Assembly: GCF_010686685.1 (NCBI RefSeq)
Contig: NZ_JAAGWD010000007.1
Location: 62,001-126,000, forward strand
DNA: 64,000 bases
Reading direction: 5' to 3'
Source: Pontibacter burrus
GTDB lineage: Bacteria; Bacteroidota; Bacteroidia; Cytophagales; Hymenobacteraceae
Shown here: in pieces, positions 36,430 through 45,329 of the stretch
Position numbering within the stretch: the stretch's first letter is position 1
Layout: each line of letters opens with the position of its first letter
Program-made: the position numbers and the translations under genes
The notes under the pieces: model-generated
The model's database searches: none
Told to the model about the DNA's origin: nothing
What the model saw: the letters and a program-made list of their open reading frames with translations, nothing else

Positions 36430-36449
36430 TTTGGCCGTTCAGCACATAG

Positions 36450-38474
36450 TTAATTTACTGAAGCGGTGGATGGTGGATGTTTTCGTTCTCCGGTCGAGAA
36501 TTTGATCGGTACATTGGCACCGCGTGGCGACACCCTTACATAGCCCTGCATCTCCTGGTGAAGTGCCGAACAGAAGTCTGTACAGTAGAATGGATAAACG
36601 CCTGCTTGTTTAGGCACCCATCGCAGCGACTGTGTTGCTCCCGGCATGATCAGGGTTTCAGCGTTGTTGGCTCCCATTACGGCAAAGCCATGCGGTACGT
36701 CCCAGTCCTGTTCCAGGTTGGTAACATGGAATATCACCGTATCACCAACCTGAATGCCTTCAATGTTATCAGGCGCAAAGTGACTTCGTATGGATGTCAT
36801 GTTTATTTTCACAGTTTTGCCCTGTCTGGTTACACTCACATCTTTCTCCGACTTTACAGCATCCGGGTGCCTGTTCTCATCCAGTTTATGAAACTTCACA
36901 CTGTTTGGTGCAACTTTATCAGCCGGTATGGCCTGTGCATAGTGCGGTTCTGCCAGCGTCGGGAAGTCGAGCAACATCCGCATTTTGTCTCCGGAAATGT
37001 CGATCAGCTGTGCCGAGTGAACCAACTCAGGTCCGGTAGGTAGATAGCGGTCTTTCGTAATTTTGTTCATCACCACCAGGTACTTGCCATATGGTTCGCG
37101 GGTATCTCCGCCCGGTATCACCAAGTGCCCCGGGGAGTAATAAACAGGTAATCTGTCTTTGACCTGAAGATCTTTTAAACTCCACTTCACTACCTCAGAC
37201 GACACGAACATAGTGGAGTATCCGTTGCCTTTGTTATCAAACTCTGTATGCAATGGACCTAAGCCTGGCTCTTTTACTTCGCCGTGCAGTACAGCTTCGT
37301 ACTTAAATACCGGGATGCCGTTCACTTCACCATCAAAATCCTTGTTCTCAATTGCTTTCTGCATTTTAGAAAAAGAGAACACCGGCAGCGATGAAGCCAG
37401 TTTACCGTTTACTACCATGTACTCACCAGTTGGGTCCACATCTATACCGTGCGGCGATTTTGGTGCCGGAATCAGGTACATCATGCCTGGGCATTCTTCA
37501 GGCAACAGGTAGCGCACTTTTTTCTTTAAAGTAGATTTTGCCTGGTGTGTACCATGGTCCAGCTTGTTGTGGTAGTAATTGGCTGGCATTTCGTGTGCTT
37601 TACCTTCAGCAGCATATTTAGCAGCCAGTTTCCAATTGATGGCTGCCAGGTAATCTTTATCGTTCTGAGAAGCGCCCAGCTCTTTTAAAGTACCGGCTTT
37701 TTCTGTATTATACGTTGTAAAGAATACCCAGTCATTAGAAGGGCCCTTACCCCCGTTTGCCAGGTCGTAGTCGAAGCCTGGTACCAAGATCTGGAAATCG
37801 AGGTCCATATCGCCATTCTCTTTGTCCACCTTTATAAAAGAGATAGATCCTCTGAACTTGTCTTTATATTCATCCAGACTCGCATCACCCATGCCTCCTT
37901 TTTCCAGATCGAGCGGAACAGAGAAGCGGGTACCTGCCAGAACATACTCTCCGTTATTTGTCGGATATGGCGAGCAGTGGTTACCGGCAGAGTTCGGAAT
38001 TTCCATGATCTCTACTGTTTCAAAAGTTCTCAGGTCTATGCGGGCTACGCGTGGTGTGTTGTTACCGTTCACAAACAGCCAGCGTCCGTCTGCCATACCA
38101 TCAGCTCTCGATAGTTTCGGGTGGTGCAGGTCATCCCAGGGCACAAATCCATGTGAGGTCATCAGCATTGGTTTTGTCTCTTCGTTATAGCCATATCCGT
38201 TTTCAGGGAACTGCGAGAACACCGGGATCACTTTCAGAAGTCGCCCTGAGGGAAGCCCATAAACTGATACTTGCCCGTTAAAACCACCAGACAGGAAAGA
38301 GTAGAGCTCATCATGCTCTCCAGGTGGTACATATACCGCAGAGGCAACATCATCTGAGACCGCATTATTTTTATTGTTTCCGTCGTTACCACCACAGCTT
38401 TGCAGAATGGTAACAGCAAGAAACGCCAGCGGCATACCTAACCATGCCGTTAGCTTACTTTGTGTTGATTTCAT
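36450..38474 (-). CDS. nosZ: Nitrous oxide reductase, clade II, Sec/lipoprotein type, copy 1
   Basis: 674 residues. The leader has no twin-arginine motif and ends in LQSC, a lipobox, so the enzyme is probably a Sec-exported lipoprotein, as in clade II (atypical) NosZ. The seven-bladed propeller with CuZ histidines includes DDLHHPKLSR, NTPRVARIDL, AGNHCSPYP and PKSPHGIDVDPTGEY. The CuA cupredoxin at the C-terminus has PFYCTDFCSALHQEMQGY (about 630-645), with the C-x3-C-x3-H-x2-M ligands. It reduces N2O to N2. The copy 2 protein at 43264-45306 is highly similar. Confidence 0.96.
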   Translation of the reverse strand: MKSTQSKLTAWLGMPLAFLAVTILQSCGGNDGNNKNNAVSDDVASAVYVPPGEHDELYSFLSGGFNGQVSVYGLPSGRLLKVIPVFSQFPENGYGYNEETKPMLMTSHGFVPWDDLHHPKLSRADGMADGRWLFVNGNNTPRVARIDLRTFETVEIMEIPNSAGNHCSPYPTNNGEYVLAGTRFSVPLDLEKGGMGDASLDEYKDKFRGSISFIKVDKENGDMDLDFQILVPGFDYDLANGGKGPSNDWVFFTTYNTEKAGTLKELGASQNDKDYLAAINWKLAAKYAAEGKAHEMPANYYHNKLDHGTHQAKSTLKKKVRYLLPEECPGMMYLIPAPKSPHGIDVDPTGEYMVVNGKLASSLPVFSFSKMQKAIENKDFDGEVNGIPVFKYEAVLHGEVKEPGLGPLHTEFDNKGNGYSTMFVSSEVVKWSLKDLQVKDRLPVYYSPGHLVIPGGDTREPYGKYLVVMNKITKDRYLPTGPELVHSAQLIDISGDKMRMLLDFPTLAEPHYAQAIPADKVAPNSVKFHKLDENRHPDAVKSEKDVSVTRQGKTVKINMTSIRSHFAPDNIEGIQVGDTVIFHVTNLEQDWDVPHGFAVMGANNAETLIMPGATQSLRWVPKQAGVYPFYCTDFCSALHQEMQGYVRVSPRGANVPIKFSTGERKHPPSTASVN

Positions 38475-38501
38475 AGTACTTGGTTTGCTGATTACGATAG
38501 G

Positions 38502-39047
38502 TTAATTACTGGCACCGGCATTATTCAGGTCGTTCTGTCTCAGGAATTCCAATATAGCGCGTGCGTCTTTTTCAGAAATGTCCTGGTTTGTCATTTGGGT
38601 CAGATGCTCTGCCAGTAGTTTTTTAGCAGCTGGGTCTTTTTTGGTCATCTCTTCCGGGTTTATCACCATGTTCATGATCCACTCCGGCTTGTGTCTTTCT
38701 GTAACTCCCAATAGTCCCGGTCCTACTATTTTCTGATCGGTCAGCTGGTGGCAGGCAGAACATTTGTTCTCAAAAATTGTCTTCCCTTCTGCTGCCAGTG
38801 TTTCATCAATTTTATCACCAACCTCAACGGTCGTAATCGGTCCGATACCTTTGCCTTCATCCTCAATTTCATCTCCTACTGTCTCGTTCTGCTGGTTTGT
38901 TGCCGATCCTTCCCGGGCGTCAGCTCCCTTGTTCTCGTTCTCACCTGATGAGCAGCTAAAAAGTAAGACACAGCAAAACATAGCCATTCCCCTGAATAGA
39001 GTTAGGCGAGACATTAAACCGTGTAGATTCTGTTGTGAAGTTTTCAT
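38502..39047 (-). CDS. c-type cytochrome lipoprotein, nos copy 1
   Basis: 181 residues. A lipoprotein leader ends in FSC (Cys32 region), then an acidic linker, then one class I cytochrome c domain with the heme motif CSACH and a candidate axial methionine near NPEEMTKKDP or LTQMTNQD. It is the first gene of operon 1, 27 bases before nosZ, and is the likely electron donor to CuA. Copy 2 is at 45330-45863. Confidence 0.92.
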   Translation of the reverse strand: MKTSQQNLHGLMSRLTLFRGMAMFCCVLLFSCSSGENENKGADAREGSATNQQNETVGDEIEDEGKGIGPITTVEVGDKIDETLAAEGKTIFENKCSACHQLTDQKIVGPGLLGVTERHKPEWIMNMVINPEEMTKKDPAAKKLLAEHLTQMTNQDISEKDARAILEFLRQNDLNNAGASN

Positions 39048-39170
39048 AATTCTATCGTTTAGTTTGAGTAAGAGCGTAATATATTGGTTAAAAGATGTTT
39101 ACGAGCAGTAAAACTTTCAGTTTAGTTTTATGCAATTTCTGATATGTGTCGCCATACCATAAAACAAAAA
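39048..39170. other. Promoter region of nos operon 1 (no clear FNR box)
   Basis: The stretch upstream of the first cytochrome gene lacks a good TGAYnnnnRTCA palindrome; the closest is TGATATGTGTCG at 39140-39151, with a mismatched arm. No CAAAnnTA (minus-strand TAnnTTTG) was found between it and the gene. Operon 1 may be controlled differently from operon 2 or transcribed by read-through. Confidence 0.4.
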
Positions 39171-39196
39171 AAGCGCAGGCTATTCAGCCTGCGCTT
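39171..39196 (-). terminator. Terminator of nos operon 2
   Basis: Perfect 11-base arms AAGCGCAGGCT and AGCCTGCGCTT around ATTC, followed on the minus strand by a T-rich run. It lies 57 bases after the nosY2 stop and separates the two nos operons. Confidence 0.85.
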
Positions 39197-39252
39197 CCAA
39201 AAAACAAAACACCAAATATATTATTCCTGTATGGGCAGATAACTTTTAAATC

Positions 39253-40020
39253 TTACAAGTCTCTCCTGCTAAAAATCCTTCTGGAGCTCAGGATAGGTAT
39301 CAGAATCCAGAGCAGCATCAGCCCAAAAGCTAAGCCTATACCCCAAAGGCTACCCAGTATGCTTTTATAAAGTGCTCCAGTATACCCCATCAGTGCAGAT
39401 ACATCCAGGTTTAGCAGCACGATGATGCGCCCCAGGTCTACCGGGTTCAGAGCTGTCATTACAAGTGTTGCTTTTTCAAGTGGGTAATCAGCGAAAGCGT
39501 ACAGGATAAACAGTATAATTCCATCGTATATCAGGGCAAAGTAAAACCATAACATCAGAGCTATACCAATCCCTTTGGCTTTATCGCGGGTAATTACAGA
39601 TGCGAGGAAGGCCAGCGCCACAAAAATGAACGTGATAAAGACACCAGTCAGCAGCAGGTAAAGTCCTGTAAGACTAGCTCCGAATACAAGTATCGGCACG
39701 CCCACCCCAAGTATAAAGGCGCCAGATAAAGAACAGGCAACCCCGAGGTACTCGCTCATGAAGATCTTCTTGCGGTTAATGGGTTGTGCCACCAACAACT
39801 CCATAAACTCATAAGAGTTGTAAAAGTGCGTTGTAGCAAAAACAATGCTTATAAGCGGCACAGTTAGCAGCACCAGGTTCAGAAGGCTTAGAATGGCCTT
39901 ATCGGGGCTACCACCCAGGTTAAATAACCCGATAGAAAGCAGGAGCAAAAACAGGGTGTAAGCCAATACAATCTTATTCTTGATGATGTCGTAGAAAACG
40001 TATTTTATGATTTTGCTCAT
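39253..40020 (-). CDS. nosY: NosY-type ABC transporter permease, nos copy 2
   Basis: 255 residues, same length as copy 1, with the same six hydrophobic segments. Differences from copy 1 are scattered conservative changes (for example FYDIIKNKIVLAYTLF for LLDIIKSKIIIAYTVF), which indicates diverged paralogs rather than a very recent duplication. Its start lies 3 bases after the nosF2 stop, whereas in copy 1 the two overlap by 4. Confidence 0.92.
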   Translation of the reverse strand: MSKIIKYVFYDIIKNKIVLAYTLFLLLLSIGLFNLGGSPDKAILSLLNLVLLTVPLISIVFATTHFYNSYEFMELLVAQPINRKKIFMSEYLGVACSLSGAFILGVGVPILVFGASLTGLYLLLTGVFITFIFVALAFLASVITRDKAKGIGIALMLWFYFALIYDGIILFILYAFADYPLEKATLVMTALNPVDLGRIIVLLNLDVSALMGYTGALYKSILGSLWGIGLAFGLMLLWILIPILSSRRIFSRRDL

Positions 40021-40023
40021 GGC

Positions 40024-40731
40024 TTAGTCCTCCCCATTCATTATTTTGGCAATAGCCCTGCTCAGGCGTGCCTCGTTAGTCTGCATTTTAATTTCGGCTA
40101 TAGTTTCATGGAACTTCACCTGCCCGTCTACCAGGCACATCACTTCATCAGCAACTTCTTCAATCTCGCTCATGATGTGAGAGGTGATCAGGATCAGCTT
40201 TCCTTTCTTCTTCTCTTTCAGGATCTTACTTTTCAGTATCTCGGCAGAGATCGGATCGAGGCCGGCGGTTGGCTCATCGAGGATCAGAATCTGCGGGTTG
40301 AACATGAACGCCAGCGCTGCACTTACCTTCTGCTTCGTACCACCCGACAAAGATCCCATCCGCTTCTCATACATGTCTTTCAGTCCGTATAGGCCGATGA
40401 GCTCTTCATCTACATTAGTGGCCTCTTTCCGGATATCGCGGATCATGTCGATCACCTGTCGGATCTTCATGTTCTCAGGGTACTTTCCTATCTGCGGCAT
40501 GTACCCGATCTGGCTGCGGTAAGCATGTTTCTTCAGCACGCTCTCCCCGTTAATTTTAATGTCACCCTTATCCGGCAGGGCCATTCCCAGTATGCATTTG
40601 CTCATGGTGGTTTTGCCAGAGCCGTTCGGTCCGATAACTGATACTACTTTGCCAGCTTCGAAACCAACACTCACATCTTTCAGCACATGCAGTCTACCGT
40701 ATGACTTGTGCAAGTTTTCTATCGTTATCAT
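40024..40731 (-). CDS. nosF: NosF-type ABC transporter ATPase, nos copy 2
   Basis: 235 residues. Walker A is GPNGSGKTT (Ala to Ser against copy 1), the signature LSGGTKQK, Walker B LILDEPTAGLDP. It overlaps nosD2 by 38 bases, against 68 in copy 1. Its C-terminal tail differs from copy 1 in length and sequence (NGED versus NEGYHP). Confidence 0.93.
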   Translation of the reverse strand: MITIENLHKSYGRLHVLKDVSVGFEAGKVVSVIGPNGSGKTTMSKCILGMALPDKGDIKINGESVLKKHAYRSQIGYMPQIGKYPENMKIRQVIDMIRDIRKEATNVDEELIGLYGLKDMYEKRMGSLSGGTKQKVSAALAFMFNPQILILDEPTAGLDPISAEILKSKILKEKKKGKLILITSHIMSEIEEVADEVMCLVDGQVKFHETIAEIKMQTNEARLSRAIAKIMNGED

Positions 40732-41989
40732 AGTTGGTTTTCTTCATCAAAGGTTTTTCATCTACAAGGTCTTCGGGTATAAAACTTGGCAACACTTTTT
40801 CAATGTTGTCCAACATATCAACCATAAAGCTGCGCATAAACATAACCGATGACGGTACGCGCTCCACCAGCATCGAATATAAACTTACCGGACGGTATGG
40901 CACATCGCCAACCTGGTCTTTGTCCAGGTCATAACCGCTGTACTTATCCCAATAGTTGTTTTCAAACAGATTCAGCGTTGAGTTGCCGTTGGTGCTGACA
41001 TCAAAAGAGTTGCCTACAAAGTTGTTATACCGGAACACATCGTCGGTGCAGCTGCTCAGCAGGCGTATGGCCCAGCCATTCTGCTCAAACTCGTTGTGCT
41101 GAATATCCAGCCTGCTGGAGCTTTCCATATAAATACCAGTGGTGTTGCGGCGGAAAGTATTATTGCGAATCATACTGTTACTGATATCCTTCAGAAGTAA
41201 GCCATACGCCGCCGCACCCCAGTTGTTATCAAACGTATTGTATTCCATGCGTATATCGCGTGTATACATCACGGCTACACCTGCCCCGTTTCTGCGGAAA
41301 ATATTATGGGTATACACGTTTCTGTCTGAGAACATGAAGTGCAAACCATAGCGCAGGTTCTTCTCGCTCAGGTTGTTTTTCACCTCACTGTCCTTCACAA
41401 ATTCCAGGTAAATACCGTCGCGGTGGCCTTGTACCTTGTTGTTGCTGATCACAGCATTGTCGCAGTACCAGAGGTGTATGGCATTACCCAGCCCAGACTC
41501 GTTTTTGCCGGTTACATCCTGCCCTTTTACCACGTTTCCTTTTACCACACAGTTATCTGAGTTTTGCAGGTAGATTCCGAAAAAAGTATTCAGGATGATA
41601 TTGTTCAGAATGCGAACGTTGCTTTGCTCCACAACCCTGATAGCAGCATCATCCTGCCGGTAACTGGTAGCAATGTTTTTAATGGTCAGCCCCTCTATAG
41701 TTACATTACTTGCTTTAACTGTAAAGATCTGTCCTTTATAGTTTCCATCAATCACAGGCCTGTTGCGGCCCAGTATTGTTAGTGGTTTATCAATTTCAAT
41801 TCCATACTCCTGGTACACTCCGTTTTCAATCAGCACAGTTTCGCCGGACTTAGCCGCCTTAACTGCCTCTTTTACCGAAGTATAGTTACAGGTACTGCAC
41901 ACTTTAAGGGTACTAGCGAAAGCCTTATCAGCGATCAGCAGCAACACCATCGTGCAAAGTATAGTGGTATATTTATTCAGGTCTTTCAT
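40694..41989 (-). CDS. nosD: NosD periplasmic assembly protein, nos copy 2
   Basis: 431 residues. Signal peptide (TILCTMVLLLIADKAFA) and beta-helix repeats as in copy 1, with the same CSTCNYTS N-terminal block. It ends about ten residues earlier than copy 1 and so overlaps nosF2 by less. It overlaps nosL2 by 17 bases, as in copy 1. Confidence 0.93.
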   Translation of the reverse strand: MKDLNKYTTILCTMVLLLIADKAFASTLKVCSTCNYTSVKEAVKAAKSGETVLIENGVYQEYGIEIDKPLTILGRNRPVIDGNYKGQIFTVKASNVTIEGLTIKNIATSYRQDDAAIRVVEQSNVRILNNIILNTFFGIYLQNSDNCVVKGNVVKGQDVTGKNESGLGNAIHLWYCDNAVISNNKVQGHRDGIYLEFVKDSEVKNNLSEKNLRYGLHFMFSDRNVYTHNIFRRNGAGVAVMYTRDIRMEYNTFDNNWGAAAYGLLLKDISNSMIRNNTFRRNTTGIYMESSSRLDIQHNEFEQNGWAIRLLSSCTDDVFRYNNFVGNSFDVSTNGNSTLNLFENNYWDKYSGYDLDKDQVGDVPYRPVSLYSMLVERVPSSVMFMRSFMVDMLDNIEKVLPSFIPEDLVDEKPLMKKTNYDNDRKLAQVIR

Positions 41990-42437
41990 TTTTTCTTACG
42001 GTTGTTACCGCATCATTCCAGGTTAGTAGCCTGCCGCCATATTCCTGCTGCATTTCAGCACCGGCAGCCTGGTCAGCTACGGCAGTTAAATACATGCCCA
42101 TTGGGCTTGGCAGCGCTTTCGCCTGCAAAAAACTGGCATTGCGCGCATCGGTCAACACGCCGGGATTTGTAAAATCTGTAACCAGCAGGTAGGCGGCTTT
42201 TTCGCCTTGCTCCGGCTGCTCTATTACATAAGCGATCAGGCATTCTGCCGAATCGAAGAAAGATGCTTTTCCTTTATCGTTCACAAGCTCTGCCCCGTAC
42301 CGGTTATCGGCAACGGTCATGTTGCAGTGGGCACAGTTTGCCTGGCCGTAAGGTATAGTTTGTGGCTCTACAGCACAGCCCGACAGTGCCAGTAGCACTA
42401 TCGCGAAGCTGCAGATATATAGTCTTAAATTTTTCAT
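41973..42437 (-). CDS. nosL: NosL copper chaperone lipoprotein, nos copy 2
   Basis: 154 residues, the same length as copy 1. The lipobox is LSGC; the copper site YGQANCAHCNMTVADNRYG is nearly identical to copy 1. It starts 4 bases inside the end of the upstream membrane-protein gene (ATGA-type overlap), whereas copy 1 has an 18-base gap there. Confidence 0.92.
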   Translation of the reverse strand: MKNLRLYICSFAIVLLALSGCAVEPQTIPYGQANCAHCNMTVADNRYGAELVNDKGKASFFDSAECLIAYVIEQPEQGEKAAYLLVTDFTNPGVLTDARNASFLQAKALPSPMGMYLTAVADQAAGAEMQQEYGGRLLTWNDAVTTVRKNERPE

Positions 42438-43048
42438 GATATCAGTACTTTTTCAGGAGTAGCTGCCGTAGTTATTTTGTTATTTTTAAGTGTAAAGTAA
42501 TAAGTAACTATAGAAAGCGAGATTGCCAGAAAGATGCCCAGGCTACCCAAAGCAGGCAACGACAGGGCCTCGAAGTTTAGCAGTTGCTTGTTACCCAATA
42601 GTGGTGGAATATAGGTCATGCCTGGTACTTTAATGGCTGCCATCGGGTCCAGGTTAGTGCCGAACTTAACAAGCCACAGGTAAAAGTCCAGTATACCTGC
42701 TGCACCTGCCAGCATCAATGCTCCAGACCAGCCTAGTACCAGATTTCTTCTGCCAATCAAACCAACCAGCACGCCGGTAATCATAAAAGCAATCACGATG
42801 TAGGGCATAAACTGTAGTTCAGCAAACGATTCCGGATGGATCGGCTCCATGCCGATGTAGTGGTTCAGGATGTTGAAGTTTTGAAGTACGCTTTCGGAGC
42901 TGCCGCCCAGTTTATTCACCCAGATATGCAGTTCCAGTCCTTCTGGGTATTGCGGAGCCTTCAGGTAGATCTTCCACATGGGAAAGACGAACAGGAGGCC
43001 AAGAGATAATGCTGCCACAATCATCAGCACTTTTTGATAAGCTTTCAT
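42434..43048 (-). CDS. nos-cluster four-TM membrane protein, copy 2
   Basis: 204 residues, starting MKAYQKVLMIVAALSLG. The periplasmic block (EGLELHIWVNKLGGSSESVL, NHYIGMEPIHPESFAEL) is almost identical to copy 1, and the C-terminal tail is longer. As in copy 1 it lies between nosZ and nosL. Its function is unknown. Confidence 0.75.
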   Translation of the reverse strand: MKAYQKVLMIVAALSLGLLFVFPMWKIYLKAPQYPEGLELHIWVNKLGGSSESVLQNFNILNHYIGMEPIHPESFAELQFMPYIVIAFMITGVLVGLIGRRNLVLGWSGALMLAGAAGILDFYLWLVKFGTNLDPMAAIKVPGMTYIPPLLGNKQLLNFEALSLPALGSLGIFLAISLSIVTYYFTLKNNKITTAATPEKVLIS

Positions 43049-43263
43049 CCTTTTCTATAGTTTGAAGATGATAAAAATTGGTTGCAGCGGGTAAATGAGA
43101 CGTTTATCTACCAGTAAGCTTCAGCTTCTTCTCATCCCCTATCCCTTACCATCTGAGACTTCAGGATGAAGTTTCTCGTGTGCTGAAGTATTTTGCAACT
43201 CGTATTAAAGATTCAGCGGAGGTTACTCCAGGGCAACCTCCGCTGATCTACCCAGTTATCGCA
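43049..43263 (-). other. 215-base gap between nosZ2 and its membrane-protein gene
   Basis: No gene is seen. It is much longer than the equivalent 78-base gap in operon 1. It holds the hairpin at 43214-43245 and could hold an internal promoter for the accessory genes; no convincing TAnnTTTG element was found. Confidence 0.4.
43214..43245 (-). terminator. Hairpin after nosZ2
   Basis: Perfect 11-base arms CAGCGGAGGTT and AACCTCCGCTG around ten bases. The core AGCGGAG is shared with the hairpin after nosZ1. The T-run on the minus strand is weak (AATCTTTAA), so it may act as an mRNA stabiliser or partial terminator. Confidence 0.55.
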
Positions 43264-45306
43264 TTATTTAGTTGATGCTACCCCTGGTATGTTTTGTTTC
43301 TTCTTACCTGTTGAGAAGGTAATCGGAACGTTGGATCCTTTAGGAGACACCCGGATGTAACCTTGCATTTCCTGGTGCAGTGCAGAGCAGAAGTCTGTGC
43401 AGTAGAATGGGAACACGCCGGCTTTTTTCGGTACCCAGGTCAGGGTTTGTGTCGCTCCCGGCATGATCAGGGTTTCTGCGTTGTTGGCACCCATTACTGC
43501 GAAGCCGTGCGGTACGTCCCAGTCCTGCTCCAGGTTAGTCACGTGGAAGTAAACTGTATCACCTACCTGTATGCCTTCGATGTTGTCCGGGGTCATGTGG
43601 CTTCGGATGGCTGTCATCTTCACGCGAACTCTGTTCTTGCTTTCGCGAACAACACTAACATCTGCTTCTTTCTTCACAGCGTGCGGGTGTTTGTTCTCGT
43701 CCAGTTTGTAGAACTTCACACTGTTAGGCGCTACTTTCTCAGCTGGTATGGCCTGTGCGTAGTGCGGTTCAGCTACGGTCGGGAAGTCAAGCAGCAGCTT
43801 CATTTTCTCACCAGAGATGTCGATCAGCTGTGCAGAGTGTGCTAGCTCAGGACCAGTTGGCAGGTAGCGGTCTTTTGTGATTTTGTTCATTGCTACCAGG
43901 TACTTGCCATGCGGTGCTTTTGTATCGCCACCAGGAATCATTAAGTGACCTACTGAATAGTACACTGGAATTCTGTCTACCACTTGTAGTTCGTTCAGCT
44001 TCCATTTTACAACCTCAGAAGACACGAACATAGAAGTGTAGGCGTTTCCTTTGCCGTCGAACTCAGTGTGCAATGGTCCTAAACCTGGTTCTTTCACTTC
44101 GCCTTTCAGCACTGCTTCGTACTGCAATACCGGAATACCGTTTTTCTCACCGTCGAACTTCTTGTTCTTGATGGCATCCTGCATTTTAGAGAAAGAGAAC
44201 ACCGGGATAGCTGAGGCCAGTTTACCACTTACTATCATGAACTCACCTGATGGGTCAACGTCGATACCGTGTGGTGATTTAGGAGCTGGCAACAGGTACA
44301 TCATGCCTGGACACTCTTCTGGTAGCAGGTAACGCACTTTCTTCTTCACAGTAGATTTTGCGATGTGCGAATCCTTGTCTATTTTGTTGTGGTAGTAGTT
44401 GGCAGGCATTTCGCGCGCTTTGCCTTCTTTGGCATATTTAGCGGCTAATTTCCAGTTAACGGCTGCCAGGTAGTCTCTGTCATTCTGAGAAGCGCCTACT
44501 TCTTTCAGTGTACCAGCTTTCTCTGAGTTATAGGTTGTAAAGAATACCCAGTCTTCAGAAGGGCCCTTGCCACCGTTTGCTAAGTCGTAGTCGAAGCCAG
44601 GTACCAGGATCTGGAAATCAAGGTCCATATCCCCTTTCTCAGGATCAACTTTGATGAAAGAGATAGAACCGCGGAATTCCTCTTCGTACTTGTCCAGGCT
44701 CACGTCGCCGGTGCCACCTTTCATATCCAGCGGAACGGAGAAGCGTGTACCTGCAATCACATACTCGTTGTTGTTGGTCGGGTATGGCGAGCAGTGATTA
44801 CCAGCAGAGTTCGGAAGCTCCATAATCTCTACTGTCTCGAACGTTTTCAGGTCGATGCGGGCTACACGTGGCGTGTTGTTACCGTTCACGAATAACCAAC
44901 GACCGTCTGTCATACCATCAGTGCGTGAAAGTTTCGGGTGGTGCAGGTCATCCCAGGGCACAAAACCATGTGAGGTCATCAGCATGGCCTTAGACTCTTC
45001 GCTGTAGCCGTAGCCGTTCTCGCCGTGCTGTGTAAATACAGGAATGATCTTTAGCAGGCGGCCTGAAGGGAGACCGTATACCGATACCTGGCCATTAAAG
45101 CCACCTGAGAGGAAAGAGTAGAGCTCATCGTGCTTACCAGGCGCTACATACACTGCAGAGGCGGCATCTGTTGCCACACCTTCGGCGGTGTTTGCGCTAC
45201 CGCCTTCCGTGTTGCTGCAGCCCTGCAGCGCGGTACCAGCTGCTACTGCCATCAGCAGTGCGGCCTTCGGTACCAGTTTTTTCAATTTAAAAATTGAAGT
45301 TTCCAT
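43264..45306 (-). CDS. nosZ: Nitrous oxide reductase, clade II, Sec/lipoprotein type, copy 2
   Basis: 680 residues. The leader ends in LQGC (lipobox). The propeller and CuA motifs match copy 1 (DDLHHPKLSR, AGNHCSPYP, PKSPHGIDVD, PFYCTDFCSALHQEMQGY). All CuA ligands are present, so both copies should be active. The copies differ mostly in the N-terminal 50 residues and in surface positions. It follows the cytochrome gene by 23 bases. Confidence 0.96.
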   Translation of the reverse strand: METSIFKLKKLVPKAALLMAVAAGTALQGCSNTEGGSANTAEGVATDAASAVYVAPGKHDELYSFLSGGFNGQVSVYGLPSGRLLKIIPVFTQHGENGYGYSEESKAMLMTSHGFVPWDDLHHPKLSRTDGMTDGRWLFVNGNNTPRVARIDLKTFETVEIMELPNSAGNHCSPYPTNNNEYVIAGTRFSVPLDMKGGTGDVSLDKYEEEFRGSISFIKVDPEKGDMDLDFQILVPGFDYDLANGGKGPSEDWVFFTTYNSEKAGTLKEVGASQNDRDYLAAVNWKLAAKYAKEGKAREMPANYYHNKIDKDSHIAKSTVKKKVRYLLPEECPGMMYLLPAPKSPHGIDVDPSGEFMIVSGKLASAIPVFSFSKMQDAIKNKKFDGEKNGIPVLQYEAVLKGEVKEPGLGPLHTEFDGKGNAYTSMFVSSEVVKWKLNELQVVDRIPVYYSVGHLMIPGGDTKAPHGKYLVAMNKITKDRYLPTGPELAHSAQLIDISGEKMKLLLDFPTVAEPHYAQAIPAEKVAPNSVKFYKLDENKHPHAVKKEADVSVVRESKNRVRVKMTAIRSHMTPDNIEGIQVGDTVYFHVTNLEQDWDVPHGFAVMGANNAETLIMPGATQTLTWVPKKAGVFPFYCTDFCSALHQEMQGYIRVSPKGSNVPITFSTGKKKQNIPGVASTK

Positions 45307-45329
45307 GTTGGTTATGGTTTATTGTTTTT

